This document shows positions 31,825 to 39,529 of a stretch of DNA of 44,397 bases, piece by piece. The notes below the pieces were generated by a model. It saw only the letters and a program-made list of their open reading frames with translations. It ran no database searches and was not told where the DNA came from. Position 1 is the stretch's first letter, and each line of letters opens with the position of its first letter. The DNA comes from Pseudomonadota bacterium (lineage in GTDB: Bacteria > Chloroflexota > UBA5177), in contig JAJPIP010000066.1 of NCBI GenBank assembly GCA_021324655.1, forward strand, positions 1 through 44,397, in the 5' to 3' direction. The position numbers and the translations under genes are program-made.

Positions 31825-32578
31825 AATAAATGTATGGATTGCCGGCTTTGACCTGAAGGACCTTCGACGGCATCACCACCGATACCGCCTGGCCCTGGTA
31901 GGTCTGCTCACCCATCTTGCCTGTGACCGTCACCCACTCGTTGTCCTTGAGTGCGCCGGTCGGATCGTGCACGACCACGCCGATGGGGCGCGCGTCGGCG
32001 ATGCAGCAGGTGATGAGGTAGCGCATCACCATGACGTCTCCCGGCGGCACGCCGGCCGAGTCGTGCAGGACCATGCCGGTGACCTGGACCGGCTTGCCCA
32101 GGTAGTCATGCGGGTTGGGATCGGCGGAGAGGGCACCGGCCCAGTCCTCGATGGAGAAGCTGCGGGTATCGACGGAGAGGGAGACGCGCTTCACCGCGAT
32201 ACCGTGGACCACGGTGAGGCCGGCCACTTCGGGGCCTCGCAGGCGGGCGGAGAAGGCGGCGAGGCTATGAGGCGGCACGGCGAGACCCAGCACGAGTGGC
32301 AATGCGAGCAACCCATAGGTGAGCGGAGACCGCGTCGTGCACGTACAACCGTCGTCGCAGGCATCCTCCCGGCCGACGACAGAGAGGGCGAGCAAGACGC
32401 CGGCCGCGGCGACCGTCGGCACGATATAGGTGGGATTGATGTACCAGGCCAGGACGTGTCGTAGGTAGAGTGACAGGATCAGGATGCCGTACCCGGCCAG
32501 CAGGACCGGGGGCAGGATGCGGTGCAGCGAGAGGCGCGGCTGGACGCGCGTCACGCGCTGCTCGAGTTCGATCGTCAT
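31823..32578 (-). CDS. TIGR03943/DUF1980-type membrane protein (YcgQ-like)
   Basis: A 251-residue protein that pairs with the permease encoded just upstream, coupled by an ATGA overlap. Helices lie near LPPVLLAGYGILILSLYL, IVPTVAAAGVLLALSVVG and LTYGLLALPLVLGLAV. Between them is the Cys-rich loop DACDDGCTCTT, and the outer C-terminal domain holds VMVMRYLITCCIADARPIGV, the family's conserved metal-like CC site. The pair is the YcgR/YcgQ type permease system, whose substrate is thought to be a metal or metalloid. The stop codon overlaps a REP-like palindrome. Confidence 0.88.
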   Translation of the reverse strand: MTIELEQRVTRVQPRLSLHRILPPVLLAGYGILILSLYLRHVLAWYINPTYIVPTVAAAGVLLALSVVGREDACDDGCTCTTRSPLTYGLLALPLVLGLAVPPHSLAAFSARLRGPEVAGLTVVHGIAVKRVSLSVDTRSFSIEDWAGALSADPNPHDYLGKPVQVTGMVLHDSAGVPPGDVMVMRYLITCCIADARPIGVVVHDPTGALKDNEWVTVTGKMGEQTYQGQAVSVVMPSKVLQVKAGNPYIY

Positions 32579-33492
32579 AGCAGGGTCCCCTTCAGATTCA
32601 GCAGCAAGCTGGAGAGGAAGACCAACTCAATGGCGATCACGACCATGGCCAGGACGGCCCTGGGGCGGAAGGCGGTCAGCATCATGCCCACCGACTTCAT
32701 GGAGATCATGGGGCCGAAGACCAGGAAGGCGAGCAGGGCCGGCGTGGGGAAGAACGAGGCGTACGACAGCGCGAAGAAGGCGTCCACCGTCGAGCAGATG
32801 GAGAGCACAAACCCAAGCGTCATCATGGCGAGGATGGCGAAGACGATGCCGCCCGCTACCCCGGTCAGGAGGGTTCGCGGCAGAATGACCTGACTGGCCG
32901 CGGCGATACCGGAGCCGATCACCAGGATCTGCATCATCGTCAGGAATTCGCTGCTGGCTTGACGTGCCGCGCGCCGCATCTTCGCCGCCACTCCCTGGTC
33001 ATGGTGATGGTGATGGTGGTCGTGGTCGTGGGTCTCCCGCACGCCGGGAGCGATCAGGTTTTCCGTGCGCCCCCAGCGCCCGATGAGGAGCCCAGCGACT
33101 GCCGCCACGACGAAGGCGAGGCCGGCGCGCAGCCAGACCATCGACGGATCGTAGCGGAAGGCGGTCGCGGTGGCGAAGAGCGCCACCGGGTTGAGAATCG
33201 GAGCCGCCAGAAGAAAGGCAATGCAGCTCGACACCGGAACGCCTTTGGCGAGGAAGCGTCGCGCCACGGCGACATTGCCGCACTCACACACCGGCATCAG
33301 CATGCCGACACCCAGCGCGGGCACCAGGGAGAGCATCGGGTTCCGAGGGACCAGGCGCAGCAGCCGATCCTCACTGACGAAGACGTGCACCAATGCCGAC
33401 ACGGCGACGCCGAGCAGGAGAAACGGTGTCGCTTCCACCAGGATTCCGATAAAGATCGAGACCCAGTCTGGAAACTGTGCGGGGATAGGCAC
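32575..33492 (-). CDS. DUF318-type permease (YcgR/YraQ family) with His-rich loop
   Basis: A 305-residue, eight-helix permease. The paired repeats show as PVCECGNVAVARRFLAKGVP (Cys69, Cys71) and FVLSICSTVDAFFALSYAS, both typical metalloid-permease motifs. Between the halves is a cytoplasmic loop with eight His and two Asp at residues 155-164, likely a metal-binding buffer. The GTG start is preceded by AAGGA and GGGAG, with a TATACT box 17-22 nt upstream. Together with the TIGR03943 gene it forms a two-gene operon. The substrate is not fixed; arsenic or a divalent metal are candidates. Confidence 0.88.
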   Translation of the reverse strand: MPIPAQFPDWVSIFIGILVEATPFLLLGVAVSALVHVFVSEDRLLRLVPRNPMLSLVPALGVGMLMPVCECGNVAVARRFLAKGVPVSSCIAFLLAAPILNPVALFATATAFRYDPSMVWLRAGLAFVVAAVAGLLIGRWGRTENLIAPGVRETHDHDHHHHHHDQGVAAKMRRAARQASSEFLTMMQILVIGSGIAAASQVILPRTLLTGVAGGIVFAILAMMTLGFVLSICSTVDAFFALSYASFFPTPALLAFLVFGPMISMKSVGMMLTAFRPRAVLAMVVIAIELVFLSSLLLNLKGTLL

Positions 33493-33508
33493 CTCCCAGG
33501 ATTCCTTC

Positions 33509-33514
33509 AGTATA
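33509..33514 (-). promoter_or_regulatory. -10 TATACT box for the permease operon
   Basis: TATACT lies in the 27-bp gap upstream of the permease gene, giving a short leader. A matching -35 would lie inside the upstream phosphatase gene; I did not find a strong one. Confidence 0.4.
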
Positions 33515-33519
33515 TGGGG

Positions 33520-35163
33520 CTACGGCCGGGTGTAGGGCAGGACGGGCGGGTGCGCATGCGCTTTCTGATCGGCGGCGATGTCCGCCTCGGCAGCCGCCAT
33601 GATGCCGTCCTGGATAGCGGTGAGCGGCGCGGCCAGCGCCGTCTGCGCTGCGACCTCTGCCGCCGTTGCGTCCGTCAGCGCATCGGCCAGGACGACCCCA
33701 TCCATACGAGACGGCTTGATGCCGAGCCGGCGCAAGACGGTCGGCGCCACGTCAATCAGGCGTGCTGGGAAGTGTGAGACGACGCCGGACGCGATGCCCG
33801 GGCCGGAGAGGACGAGCGGCACGTGCTGCGCGCCCCAGTTGAGGCCGCCATGATCGCCGCGGGCCACGTCATATGCTTCGCCGATGGTGTTCTCGCGGTA
33901 GACGCCGACCACATCGGGCGAGGTCGGGCCGAGATATGTGCTCAGCAGGTAGTGGTACGATCTCTCGATCTCCGGGTCCATGGTGGCTCCCGGGACACGG
34001 ACGTACTCGCGCGTGTTCCCATGCCGCGCGAGATAGTAGGCGCCGGCAACATGCGGGATGCGGGCCACCTGCTCGGCAACGGCGCGAGCATGCCAGGGAT
34101 TGTGAAGATAGATGTCGGCCGCTGTGCCGCCGGTGTGGAAGAAGTACCGTCCGCCGGCCGCCGTGACTGCCCGCTGCACCGTCTCCTTGGCGACCGTGTG
34201 GGTGTTCGAGACCATGCCGTGGTCCCCTACCACGACGACGAGCGTCTTCTCGACGATGCCGGCGCGGCGATAGGCGTCCATAATGCGGCCAAGGCTCCGG
34301 TCCGCGCCCTCGACAACCTGACGCATGACGAACTCGTTCACCGGTCCACCGGCGGCATGACCGTAGACGTCGATGCCCGGGAGGTTCACCATCAGCACCT
34401 TGGGCCGGAACTGCGTCAAGGCATGCAGGGCCATGGTGTCGGAAAGGGCGTCCCACTGGCCAAAGGAGGTCAGCGGCAGGTGCGAGTGGAGAGAGGCCGG
34501 CCGGAAGAAGTCGGGGTGTGGCGTGTGGCCGGGCATACCGCGCGGCAACAGGGTATTGCGACCGGATCCCACCCTCTCGTGAAACAGGATGTAGTCTGCC
34601 CACGGGCCGCCCATCCCGTCCGCAGCGTGAACCTTCTCCGATGACACCGTGACGATTTTGGCGTGCGGCTCGGCGGCCTTGACGGCCCGGGGGATGGAGT
34701 TGGCGTTGCTCGCTTTGAGATCGCGCTCGAGGTCTCCGGCACGCACCCACTTCGGCCAACCGTCCAGCGCCTCTTTGCCGGTTCGAGGATTGCGCCACTC
34801 GAAGCCGATCACGCCGGTATGGCGCGGCGTGGCACCCGTGGAGAGACTGACATGACCGGTGGGCGTCTCACTCTCCAGCTGCCCGACCCACGCCCGGTCG
34901 TACGAGGTCCCGGATTTGATCAGACTGTTGAGAACCGGCATATCGGCCAGTTGCAGGTAGTCAGGGCGACAGGCGTCGAGGGTGATCACGACCAGATACT
35001 CGGGCCTTATCGGCTCCGCCGCCTGCACCGGCTCGCCGCCGGCCAGCGCTGCGATGGTCCCCGGTGTCAACCCCAGTGCCGCGAGACCAAGCACGAACTG
35101 GCGGCGCGAGATGCGCCCCTGACGATACAGCCGATCAAGATCCGAGAGCTCTGCGCCGGACAT
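33520..35163 (-). CDS. Alkaline-phosphatase-superfamily phosphodiesterase, Tat-exported
   Basis: A 547-residue metallo-hydrolase of the nucleotide pyrophosphatase/phosphodiesterase group. The N-terminus has the twin-Arg motif ISRRQFVLGLAALGL (Arg20-Arg21), indicating folded export. Metal ligands appear in VITLDACRPDYL, VVGDHGM and GDHGGLNWGAQH; the nucleophile is probably a Thr in ETPTGHVSLSTG. Tat export fits a protein loaded with metal before secretion. GGAGGAAACG precedes the ATG and TACTAT lies just above it. The substrate is unknown. It follows a paralogue with 48 bp between them. Confidence 0.9.
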   Translation of the reverse strand: MSGAELSDLDRLYRQGRISRRQFVLGLAALGLTPGTIAALAGGEPVQAAEPIRPEYLVVITLDACRPDYLQLADMPVLNSLIKSGTSYDRAWVGQLESETPTGHVSLSTGATPRHTGVIGFEWRNPRTGKEALDGWPKWVRAGDLERDLKASNANSIPRAVKAAEPHAKIVTVSSEKVHAADGMGGPWADYILFHERVGSGRNTLLPRGMPGHTPHPDFFRPASLHSHLPLTSFGQWDALSDTMALHALTQFRPKVLMVNLPGIDVYGHAAGGPVNEFVMRQVVEGADRSLGRIMDAYRRAGIVEKTLVVVVGDHGMVSNTHTVAKETVQRAVTAAGGRYFFHTGGTAADIYLHNPWHARAVAEQVARIPHVAGAYYLARHGNTREYVRVPGATMDPEIERSYHYLLSTYLGPTSPDVVGVYRENTIGEAYDVARGDHGGLNWGAQHVPLVLSGPGIASGVVSHFPARLIDVAPTVLRRLGIKPSRMDGVVLADALTDATAAEVAAQTALAAPLTAIQDGIMAAAEADIAADQKAHAHPPVLPYTRP

Positions 35164-35211
35164 CGTTTCCTCCGCGCCGATAGTACGCCAGGTGAACAGG
35201 CCTGTGCGGCC

Positions 35212-36816
35212 CTATGGACTGTCGGCGTGACGCAGCGCGGTCACGATCGGGTCGAGCGAGCGAATCTCAGTCCGCCGCGCCTTCACGTCGGACCGCTTGG
35301 GGGTGAGAAGGGCGTCGGTCAGCACGCGGCCTTCCATATCGGACGGCCGCACGCCCATGTCGGCCAGGATGGTCGGAGCCAGGTCGTCGAGCTGGACAGC
35401 CGCATTGCTGGTGCCGGAGCGAATCCCCGGCCCCGCCAGGACCAGGGGGACATGCTGTGACTCCCAGGTATTCCCTCCGTGATCCGCCTTCCAGCCCGTC
35501 GAGGGATCGGAGAAGGATGTCCCCTCCGTCCCGAACACCACGACCTGTGGCTCATGTCCGTTCAGGAGGGCGTCCAGAAGGTACTGGTTCGCTTGGTCCA
35601 TGGCGGGCGGGAGGTGGCCGGCGGACCGATATGCCGGCCGGCCATTGACCGTCGTCAAGTAGTAGGCCGAGGCGATGCCGGGATCTCGCTTCGCCAGGAT
35701 GTTCAGGGTGACGGTCTGCGCCTTGGTGGGGTCGGCCAGCCAGATGAAATCAGAGCTGTTTGTGGCGATATCGGGCGCCGTCGTACCGGCGCTGGTGATG
35801 GCGTCGTCGATCTCGGTTGCCGGAACGAAGTGTTTGATAGGCATCATGCCGTGATCCGCGGTAATGACGAAGAGGGTCTTGTCGAGGATTCCCTCTTTCC
35901 GGTAGAGCTCTTCGATGCGGCCCAGATCGGCGTCCCAGCCCTGCATGTCGGTGGCGACTTTCGCCTGATTCAACGGGCCACCGTCCACGTGACCGAGCGG
36001 CCAGTCGAATTCGGGATAGTTGATCAGCAGCAGCCTCGGATGCATCGCCCGCACTGCCGCAATGGCGAGCTTGGTCGCCAGATGGTCCTCCGTGCCGTCC
36101 GGAAGACGCGTCGTGGGATAGACGAGCCCGGGAGCGTTCAGAACAGCGGAGGGAGGCAGGTGTCCCGGCATGCCGACCGGCACATAGTGGTTGTTGCTGT
36201 CGCCCTCGTACCAGATGATGGCGTCGGCGCTGGGGCCTCCGAGCGGCGCCGCCGCGTAGTATTTATGGCCGGAGAGAGCGACGACCTTGGCCGACGGGTA
36301 CTTCCGCTTGTAGAGGCCGGCGATCGTCGTCGCTCCGGCGGACTCCATGATCTGCTGCATGGTGCCCATCTGGCTCGGATCGAACACGCTGTAGCGCGTG
36401 TTGTCGGTGACCCAATCGAAGCCCAGGACACCGTCGTGATCGGGCCGGGACCCGGTGGCGATCGTGGCATGGCCGGCCGGCGTCTCGGCCTCCAGGATGC
36501 CATCGATGGCGTTGCTGTACGTCATCCCCTGCGCTTCAAGCTGCGCCAGGTGCGGCAGGCCGGGCTCACCCAGGTAATCGGGACGCGCGCCATCCAGCAC
36601 CATCAGCACCAGGTAGCGCGGCGGTTTGACGATGTGGACCGCCGCAGCCGTCGACCGGTTGTGGAGGGCACTGGCGGTCACGGCTCCGACCGCGGTGGCG
36701 ATCGCCAGATAGACGGTGGCTATAACGATAAATGGGAGGCCGACAACTCCGGCGTGTTGGCGGCGGCGCGATTGAGCTTGCCTCCATGAGGGGAGGGTGC
36801 TCTGGGTCTGTCTCAC
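35212..36816 (-). CDS. Alkaline-phosphatase-superfamily phosphodiesterase, membrane-anchored
   Basis: A 534-residue paralogue of the downstream protein. It has an uncleaved N-terminal anchor (VVGLPFIVIATVYLAIATAV, about residues 24-43) in place of the Tat signal. Catalytic segments match: VLMVLDGARPDYL, ETPAGHATIATGSRP, ITADHGMMP and KADHGGNTWESQH. The gene starts from a leaderless-looking GTG. Tandem duplication with different export modes suggests one enzyme held at the membrane and one released; that is inference. Phosphate starvation control is plausible, but no pho box was identified. Confidence 0.9.
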   Translation of the reverse strand: MRQTQSTLPSWRQAQSRRRQHAGVVGLPFIVIATVYLAIATAVGAVTASALHNRSTAAAVHIVKPPRYLVLMVLDGARPDYLGEPGLPHLAQLEAQGMTYSNAIDGILEAETPAGHATIATGSRPDHDGVLGFDWVTDNTRYSVFDPSQMGTMQQIMESAGATTIAGLYKRKYPSAKVVALSGHKYYAAAPLGGPSADAIIWYEGDSNNHYVPVGMPGHLPPSAVLNAPGLVYPTTRLPDGTEDHLATKLAIAAVRAMHPRLLLINYPEFDWPLGHVDGGPLNQAKVATDMQGWDADLGRIEELYRKEGILDKTLFVITADHGMMPIKHFVPATEIDDAITSAGTTAPDIATNSSDFIWLADPTKAQTVTLNILAKRDPGIASAYYLTTVNGRPAYRSAGHLPPAMDQANQYLLDALLNGHEPQVVVFGTEGTSFSDPSTGWKADHGGNTWESQHVPLVLAGPGIRSGTSNAAVQLDDLAPTILADMGVRPSDMEGRVLTDALLTPKRSDVKARRTEIRSLDPIVTALRHADSP

Positions 36817-36822
36817 ATCAAG

Positions 36823-36828
36823 ATGCTA
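36823..36828 (-). promoter_or_regulatory. -10-like TAGCAT box, leaderless GTG start of phosphatase gene
   Basis: TAGCAT, six bases, then GTG at 36816, with no Shine-Dalgarno. Confidence 0.45.
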
Positions 36829-36899
36829 CTATGTCGTCCCTGTCTCTGTGTCTGAACAATTGGTGAACGGCGGCCAGAACCGTGCTCTCCATTCGCATC

Positions 36900-36928
36900 T
36901 TGTCAATGACTTGACACACGGGTATACT
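36900..36928 (+). promoter_or_regulatory. Promoter of zinc-ribbon gene
   Basis: TTGTCA (36900-36905), 17-bp spacer, TATACT (36923-36928). A perfect TTGACA at 36911-36916 lies inside the spacer and could serve an overlapping promoter. A purine-rich leader with GAGAGGAGAG precedes the ATG at 36957. Confidence 0.7.
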
Positions 36929-36956
36929 GGCAACAATGCGGAGAGGAGAGTGAAGG

Positions 36957-37262
36957 ATGGAGGCGTACCAGGATAAGGTACTGAGTTGCCGCGACTGTGG
37001 CACGGACTTCGTGTGGACCTCCGGAGAGCAAGCGTTTTATGCCTCCAAAGGCCTCGCCAACCAGCCCAGCCGCTGCCCATCCTGCCGTGCCGCGCAGCGC
37101 GCCGGCCGGCATGGCGACGGATCCGGGCGCCCGCGCGAATATTTTCCGGCGGTCTGCGACCGGTGCGGGATTCAGACCCAGGTGCCCTTCTTGCCGCGCA
37201 ACGACCGTCCTGTCTACTGCAGCAACTGCTACGACGTCGTGCGGAGCCAGACCGCGCCCTGA
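36957..37262 (+). CDS. Small zinc-ribbon protein with two four-Cys sites
   Basis: A 101-residue protein. The first zinc site is Cys11, Cys14, Cys40, Cys43 (SCRDCGTDFVW, then RCPSCRAAQ), typical of the probable zinc-binding domain of short bacterial proteins. The second is Cys67, Cys70, Cys88, Cys91 (VCDRCGIQTQVPF, then VYCSNCYD). The second half resembles CxxC-CxxC domains often annotated as DNA- or protein-binding. It has a strong promoter and a purine-rich ribosome-binding region, so expression is probably high. The function is unknown. Confidence 0.85.
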   Translation: MEAYQDKVLSCRDCGTDFVWTSGEQAFYASKGLANQPSRCPSCRAAQRAGRHGDGSGRPREYFPAVCDRCGIQTQVPFLPRNDRPVYCSNCYDVVRSQTAP

Positions 37263-37320
37263 CCCGCTGGCACGCGACTTGCCTGTTCCTCTCCGTTCCT
37301 GACTGGAGGGGGACAGCATC

Positions 37321-37968
37321 ATGTCGGATGACAGGACCACTGTCAGCAATCGGCGCAGCTTCCAGCCGTGGTGGCTCATCGCACTCCTGGTGCTCATCAT
37401 CCTGGCGGTCCTTGGCTTCGCCTACGCGCACGCCCATCCGGACCTCTTCGGCAAGAAGGCGACGGCGACGCCGCATGTCGTAACGGCGACGGCTCCGCCG
37501 GTGACGGCAACTCCCCGGCCGGGACCCACCGGCACGCCGAAGGCCGGCCCCACCGGAACGCCCAGGCCGGGGCCCACCGGAACTCCGAAACCGGGTCCGA
37601 CGGCGACGACCGTGGCGTCCACTGTGAAGACGGGCAACATCGCGCATCCCCACAGCTCATTGGTCGCGCTGCAGGGACAGGTGAACAGCGGAGATCCTGC
37701 CGTGCAGTACTATTTGAATCCCGTCGAGGTCGTTCAGCATAACCTTCCGCAGTACGGCTTCAAGGCGGGTCGATACACCATCCAGTCTCCGCCCGTCACG
37801 CCGACGCCGACGCCCTACACCGGCCAGTTTAATAGCCGGCCGCTCGTCAAAGTGGTGGTTGCCTACGTCGGCCAGAAGTTCGACGTCTTCGTCACGCAGC
37901 CGATACAACGGGGTCCGAAGGGCATCTGGGTCGTCATCACCATTCGCCCCTGCAGCGGCTCGTGCTAA
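37321..37968 (+). CDS. Membrane-anchored protein with Pro/Thr repeat stalk
   Basis: A 215-residue protein with a short cytoplasmic N-terminus, one membrane helix (WWLIALLVLIILAVLGFAYA, about residues 17-36), a stalk of 8-residue GPTGTPxx repeats (about residues 68-94) and a C-terminal beta-rich outer domain ending CSGSC. The Thr/Pro stalk looks suited to O-glycosylation or to spanning a cell wall. No enzyme motif is visible. It lies 58 bp after the zinc-ribbon gene and ends just before a strong intrinsic terminator, so both probably share one transcript. Confidence 0.75.
   Translation: MSDDRTTVSNRRSFQPWWLIALLVLIILAVLGFAYAHAHPDLFGKKATATPHVVTATAPPVTATPRPGPTGTPKAGPTGTPRPGPTGTPKPGPTATTVASTVKTGNIAHPHSSLVALQGQVNSGDPAVQYYLNPVEVVQHNLPQYGFKAGRYTIQSPPVTPTPTPYTGQFNSRPLVKVVVAYVGQKFDVFVTQPIQRGPKGIWVVITIRPCSGSC
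37522..37602 (+). repeat. 24-bp tandem repeat coding for GPTGTPxx stalk
   Basis: Three full 24-bp units (37522-37545, 37546-37569, 37570-37593) and a 9-bp partial unit. All are in frame; a change in copy number would lengthen or shorten the stalk. Confidence 0.85.
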
Positions 37969-37993
37969 GAATCCGCGGAGCATGGTACGCTTA

Positions 37994-38021
37994 GAGGCGG
38001 GCGCAAGCCCGCCTCATTTTT
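37994..38021 (+). terminator. Intrinsic terminator after the stalk-protein gene
   Basis: GAGGCGGGC, GCAA loop, GCCCGCCTC, then ATTTTT: a perfect 9-bp stem with a U-tract, 25 bp after the stop. Confidence 0.93.
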
Positions 38022-38068
38022 GTGTAAGACAGGACGGGATCGCCCTCCTGCTAGACGTGGAGATCGGA

Positions 38069-38152
38069 ATGGCAAGCACGAGACGGCGCAAGCTGCGTTC
38101 GCTGCGCATGAAGAAGGCGAACCACGGAAAGCGGCCACTGGCCGGGAAGTAA
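38069..38152 (+). CDS. 27-residue basic protein, bL37-like ribosomal protein
   Basis: ATG at 38069, with GGAG at 6 nt spacing upstream, encodes 27 residues: MASTRRRKLRSLRMKK followed by ANHGKRPLAGK. Fourteen of the 27 residues are Lys, Arg or His. The ANHGKRP tail recalls, from memory, the very short bL37 protein first seen in mycobacterial ribosome structures, which ends in a similar NHGKRP segment and binds 23S rRNA. The gene stands alone between two strong terminators, as expected for a small independent transcript. Length, charge and tail motif agree; identity still rests on my recollection of the family. Tiny ORFs like this are usually missed by gene finders. Confidence 0.65.
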   Translation: MASTRRRKLRSLRMKKANHGKRPLAGK

Positions 38153-38166
38153 GGTTCGGCAGAATC

Positions 38167-38200
38167 GAGGAGAGGGAAAACCTCTCCTCTTTCTTTTTTT
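38167..38200 (+). terminator. Intrinsic terminator/possible attenuator directly before dihydroorotase
   Basis: GAGGAGAGG, GAAAA loop, CCTCTCCTC, then a U-rich run TTTCTTTTTTT. The run ends 11 nt before the dihydroorotase ATG, and the stem starts 14 nt after the micro-ORF stop. It ends the bL37-like transcript and may control readthrough into pyrC. Confidence 0.93.
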
Positions 38201-38211
38201 GGGGTAACAGC

Positions 38212-39513
38212 ATGCCATCGCCACGCCGCCTCCTCATCCATGGCGGGCAGGTCATCGATCCGTCGGGCGGGATCTCGGGCCTGTTCGACGTGGTCGTCGA
38301 GGATGGGCGAATCTCTGCACTCGTCGAGCCGGACCAGGCACCATCCGGCATCTACCGCATCGAAGCGGACGGCATGGTGGTGACTCCTGGTTTCGTCGAT
38401 CTGCATACTCATCTCCGCTTCCCTGGCTTTCCCGAGAAGGAAACCATCGCGTCCGGGACGCGGGCGGCCGCGGCGGGTGGCTTCACGACGGTCTGCGCCA
38501 TGGCCAATACACGTCCCGTGGTGGACACGGTAGAGATCCTGCGTGTGATCGAAGCAGAAGTGCGGCGGAGCGCGGCGGTGCGGGTCCGTCAGCTGGCTGC
38601 CGTGACAATGGGCCTGGCCGGCGAGCATCTCACCGACATGCCGGCTCTGGTGGCGGCGGGAGCGGTCGCTTTCTCCGATGACGGCAAGCCGGTGGGTGAT
38701 GTCGACATCATGGAATCTGCGCTGCGGGCGAGCGCGGAGCTCGGCGCGGTGATCAGTGTCCACGAGGAACGGGCGGGCAGCGCCGGCGCCGCGAACCCCG
38801 GCCCCGCCCGACAGTTGGGGCTGGCTGCGTGGCCCTGCACGTGGGAAGCAGAGATGGTGGCGCGCGATGTCGGTCTCCTGGAGCGGACAGGCGGACGTCT
38901 GCACATTGCCCACGTCAGCTGTGCCGAGACCGTCCAGATCATCCGCATGGCGAAGCAGCGGGGCTTGCCCGTCACCGCGGAAGCGACTCCCCACCATCTG
39001 CGCCTGGACGACAGCTTGCTGCTCGGCACGGCGATCTTGCCGCCGGGCAGTCCTCAGACCAAGGTCAATCCACCGTTACGCGATCGCTCTGATGTGGAGG
39101 CGCTGGTGGCGGGACTGGCCGATGGGACCATCGACGCCGTGGCGACCGATCACGCCCCGCACGCGGCGCCCGACAAAGAAGGGAGCTTTGCGCAGGCCGC
39201 ATTCGGCTTTACCGGCCTCGAGACGGCCCTTCCGGTGCTCCTCGACCTGGTCCGCGCCGGCTCGCTCTCGCTTCCTGCTCTGGTCGAGCGTCTCACCGAG
39301 GGGCCGGCGCGCGTCTTTGGCCTGGATGCCGGAACGCTGCGCCCGGGCGCCCCGGCCGATGTCACGATCTTCGACCCGGAGGCCCGGTGGACCGTCGCCC
39401 CCGAGATCCTGGAAAGCCGAGGCAAGAACAGCCCGTTGCTGGGCCACGAGATGCGGGGCCGGGTGTCCTGCACCTTGGTCGGCGGCCAGGTCGTGCACGT
39501 GGCGGGTGTGTAA
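38212..39513 (+). CDS. pyrC: Dihydroorotase
   Basis: A 433-residue zinc amidohydrolase that converts carbamoyl-aspartate and dihydroorotate in pyrimidine synthesis. The metal site motif GFVDLHTHLRFPGFPEKE has His65 and His67; FSDDGKPVGD, VISVHEE, LHIAHVSC and VATDHAPHAAPDKE hold the further ligands and catalytic Asp. Length and motifs fit the class I bacterial enzyme. The ATG at 38212 is chosen because the upstream in-frame extension runs through the terminator. There is only GGGG as a weak ribosome-binding site, and no other pyr gene is in the window. Confidence 0.94.
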   Translation: MPSPRRLLIHGGQVIDPSGGISGLFDVVVEDGRISALVEPDQAPSGIYRIEADGMVVTPGFVDLHTHLRFPGFPEKETIASGTRAAAAGGFTTVCAMANTRPVVDTVEILRVIEAEVRRSAAVRVRQLAAVTMGLAGEHLTDMPALVAAGAVAFSDDGKPVGDVDIMESALRASAELGAVISVHEERAGSAGAANPGPARQLGLAAWPCTWEAEMVARDVGLLERTGGRLHIAHVSCAETVQIIRMAKQRGLPVTAEATPHHLRLDDSLLLGTAILPPGSPQTKVNPPLRDRSDVEALVAGLADGTIDAVATDHAPHAAPDKEGSFAQAAFGFTGLETALPVLLDLVRAGSLSLPALVERLTEGPARVFGLDAGTLRPGAPADVTIFDPEARWTVAPEILESRGKNSPLLGHEMRGRVSCTLVGGQVVHVAGV

Positions 39514-39529
39514 GGGGTGAGAGCCGGCC

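Noticed and set aside
35479-36789. A 436-codon plus-strand frame opposite the phosphatase gene
   Set aside because: Shadow of a gene with well-conserved catalytic motifs on the minus strand; no start signal.
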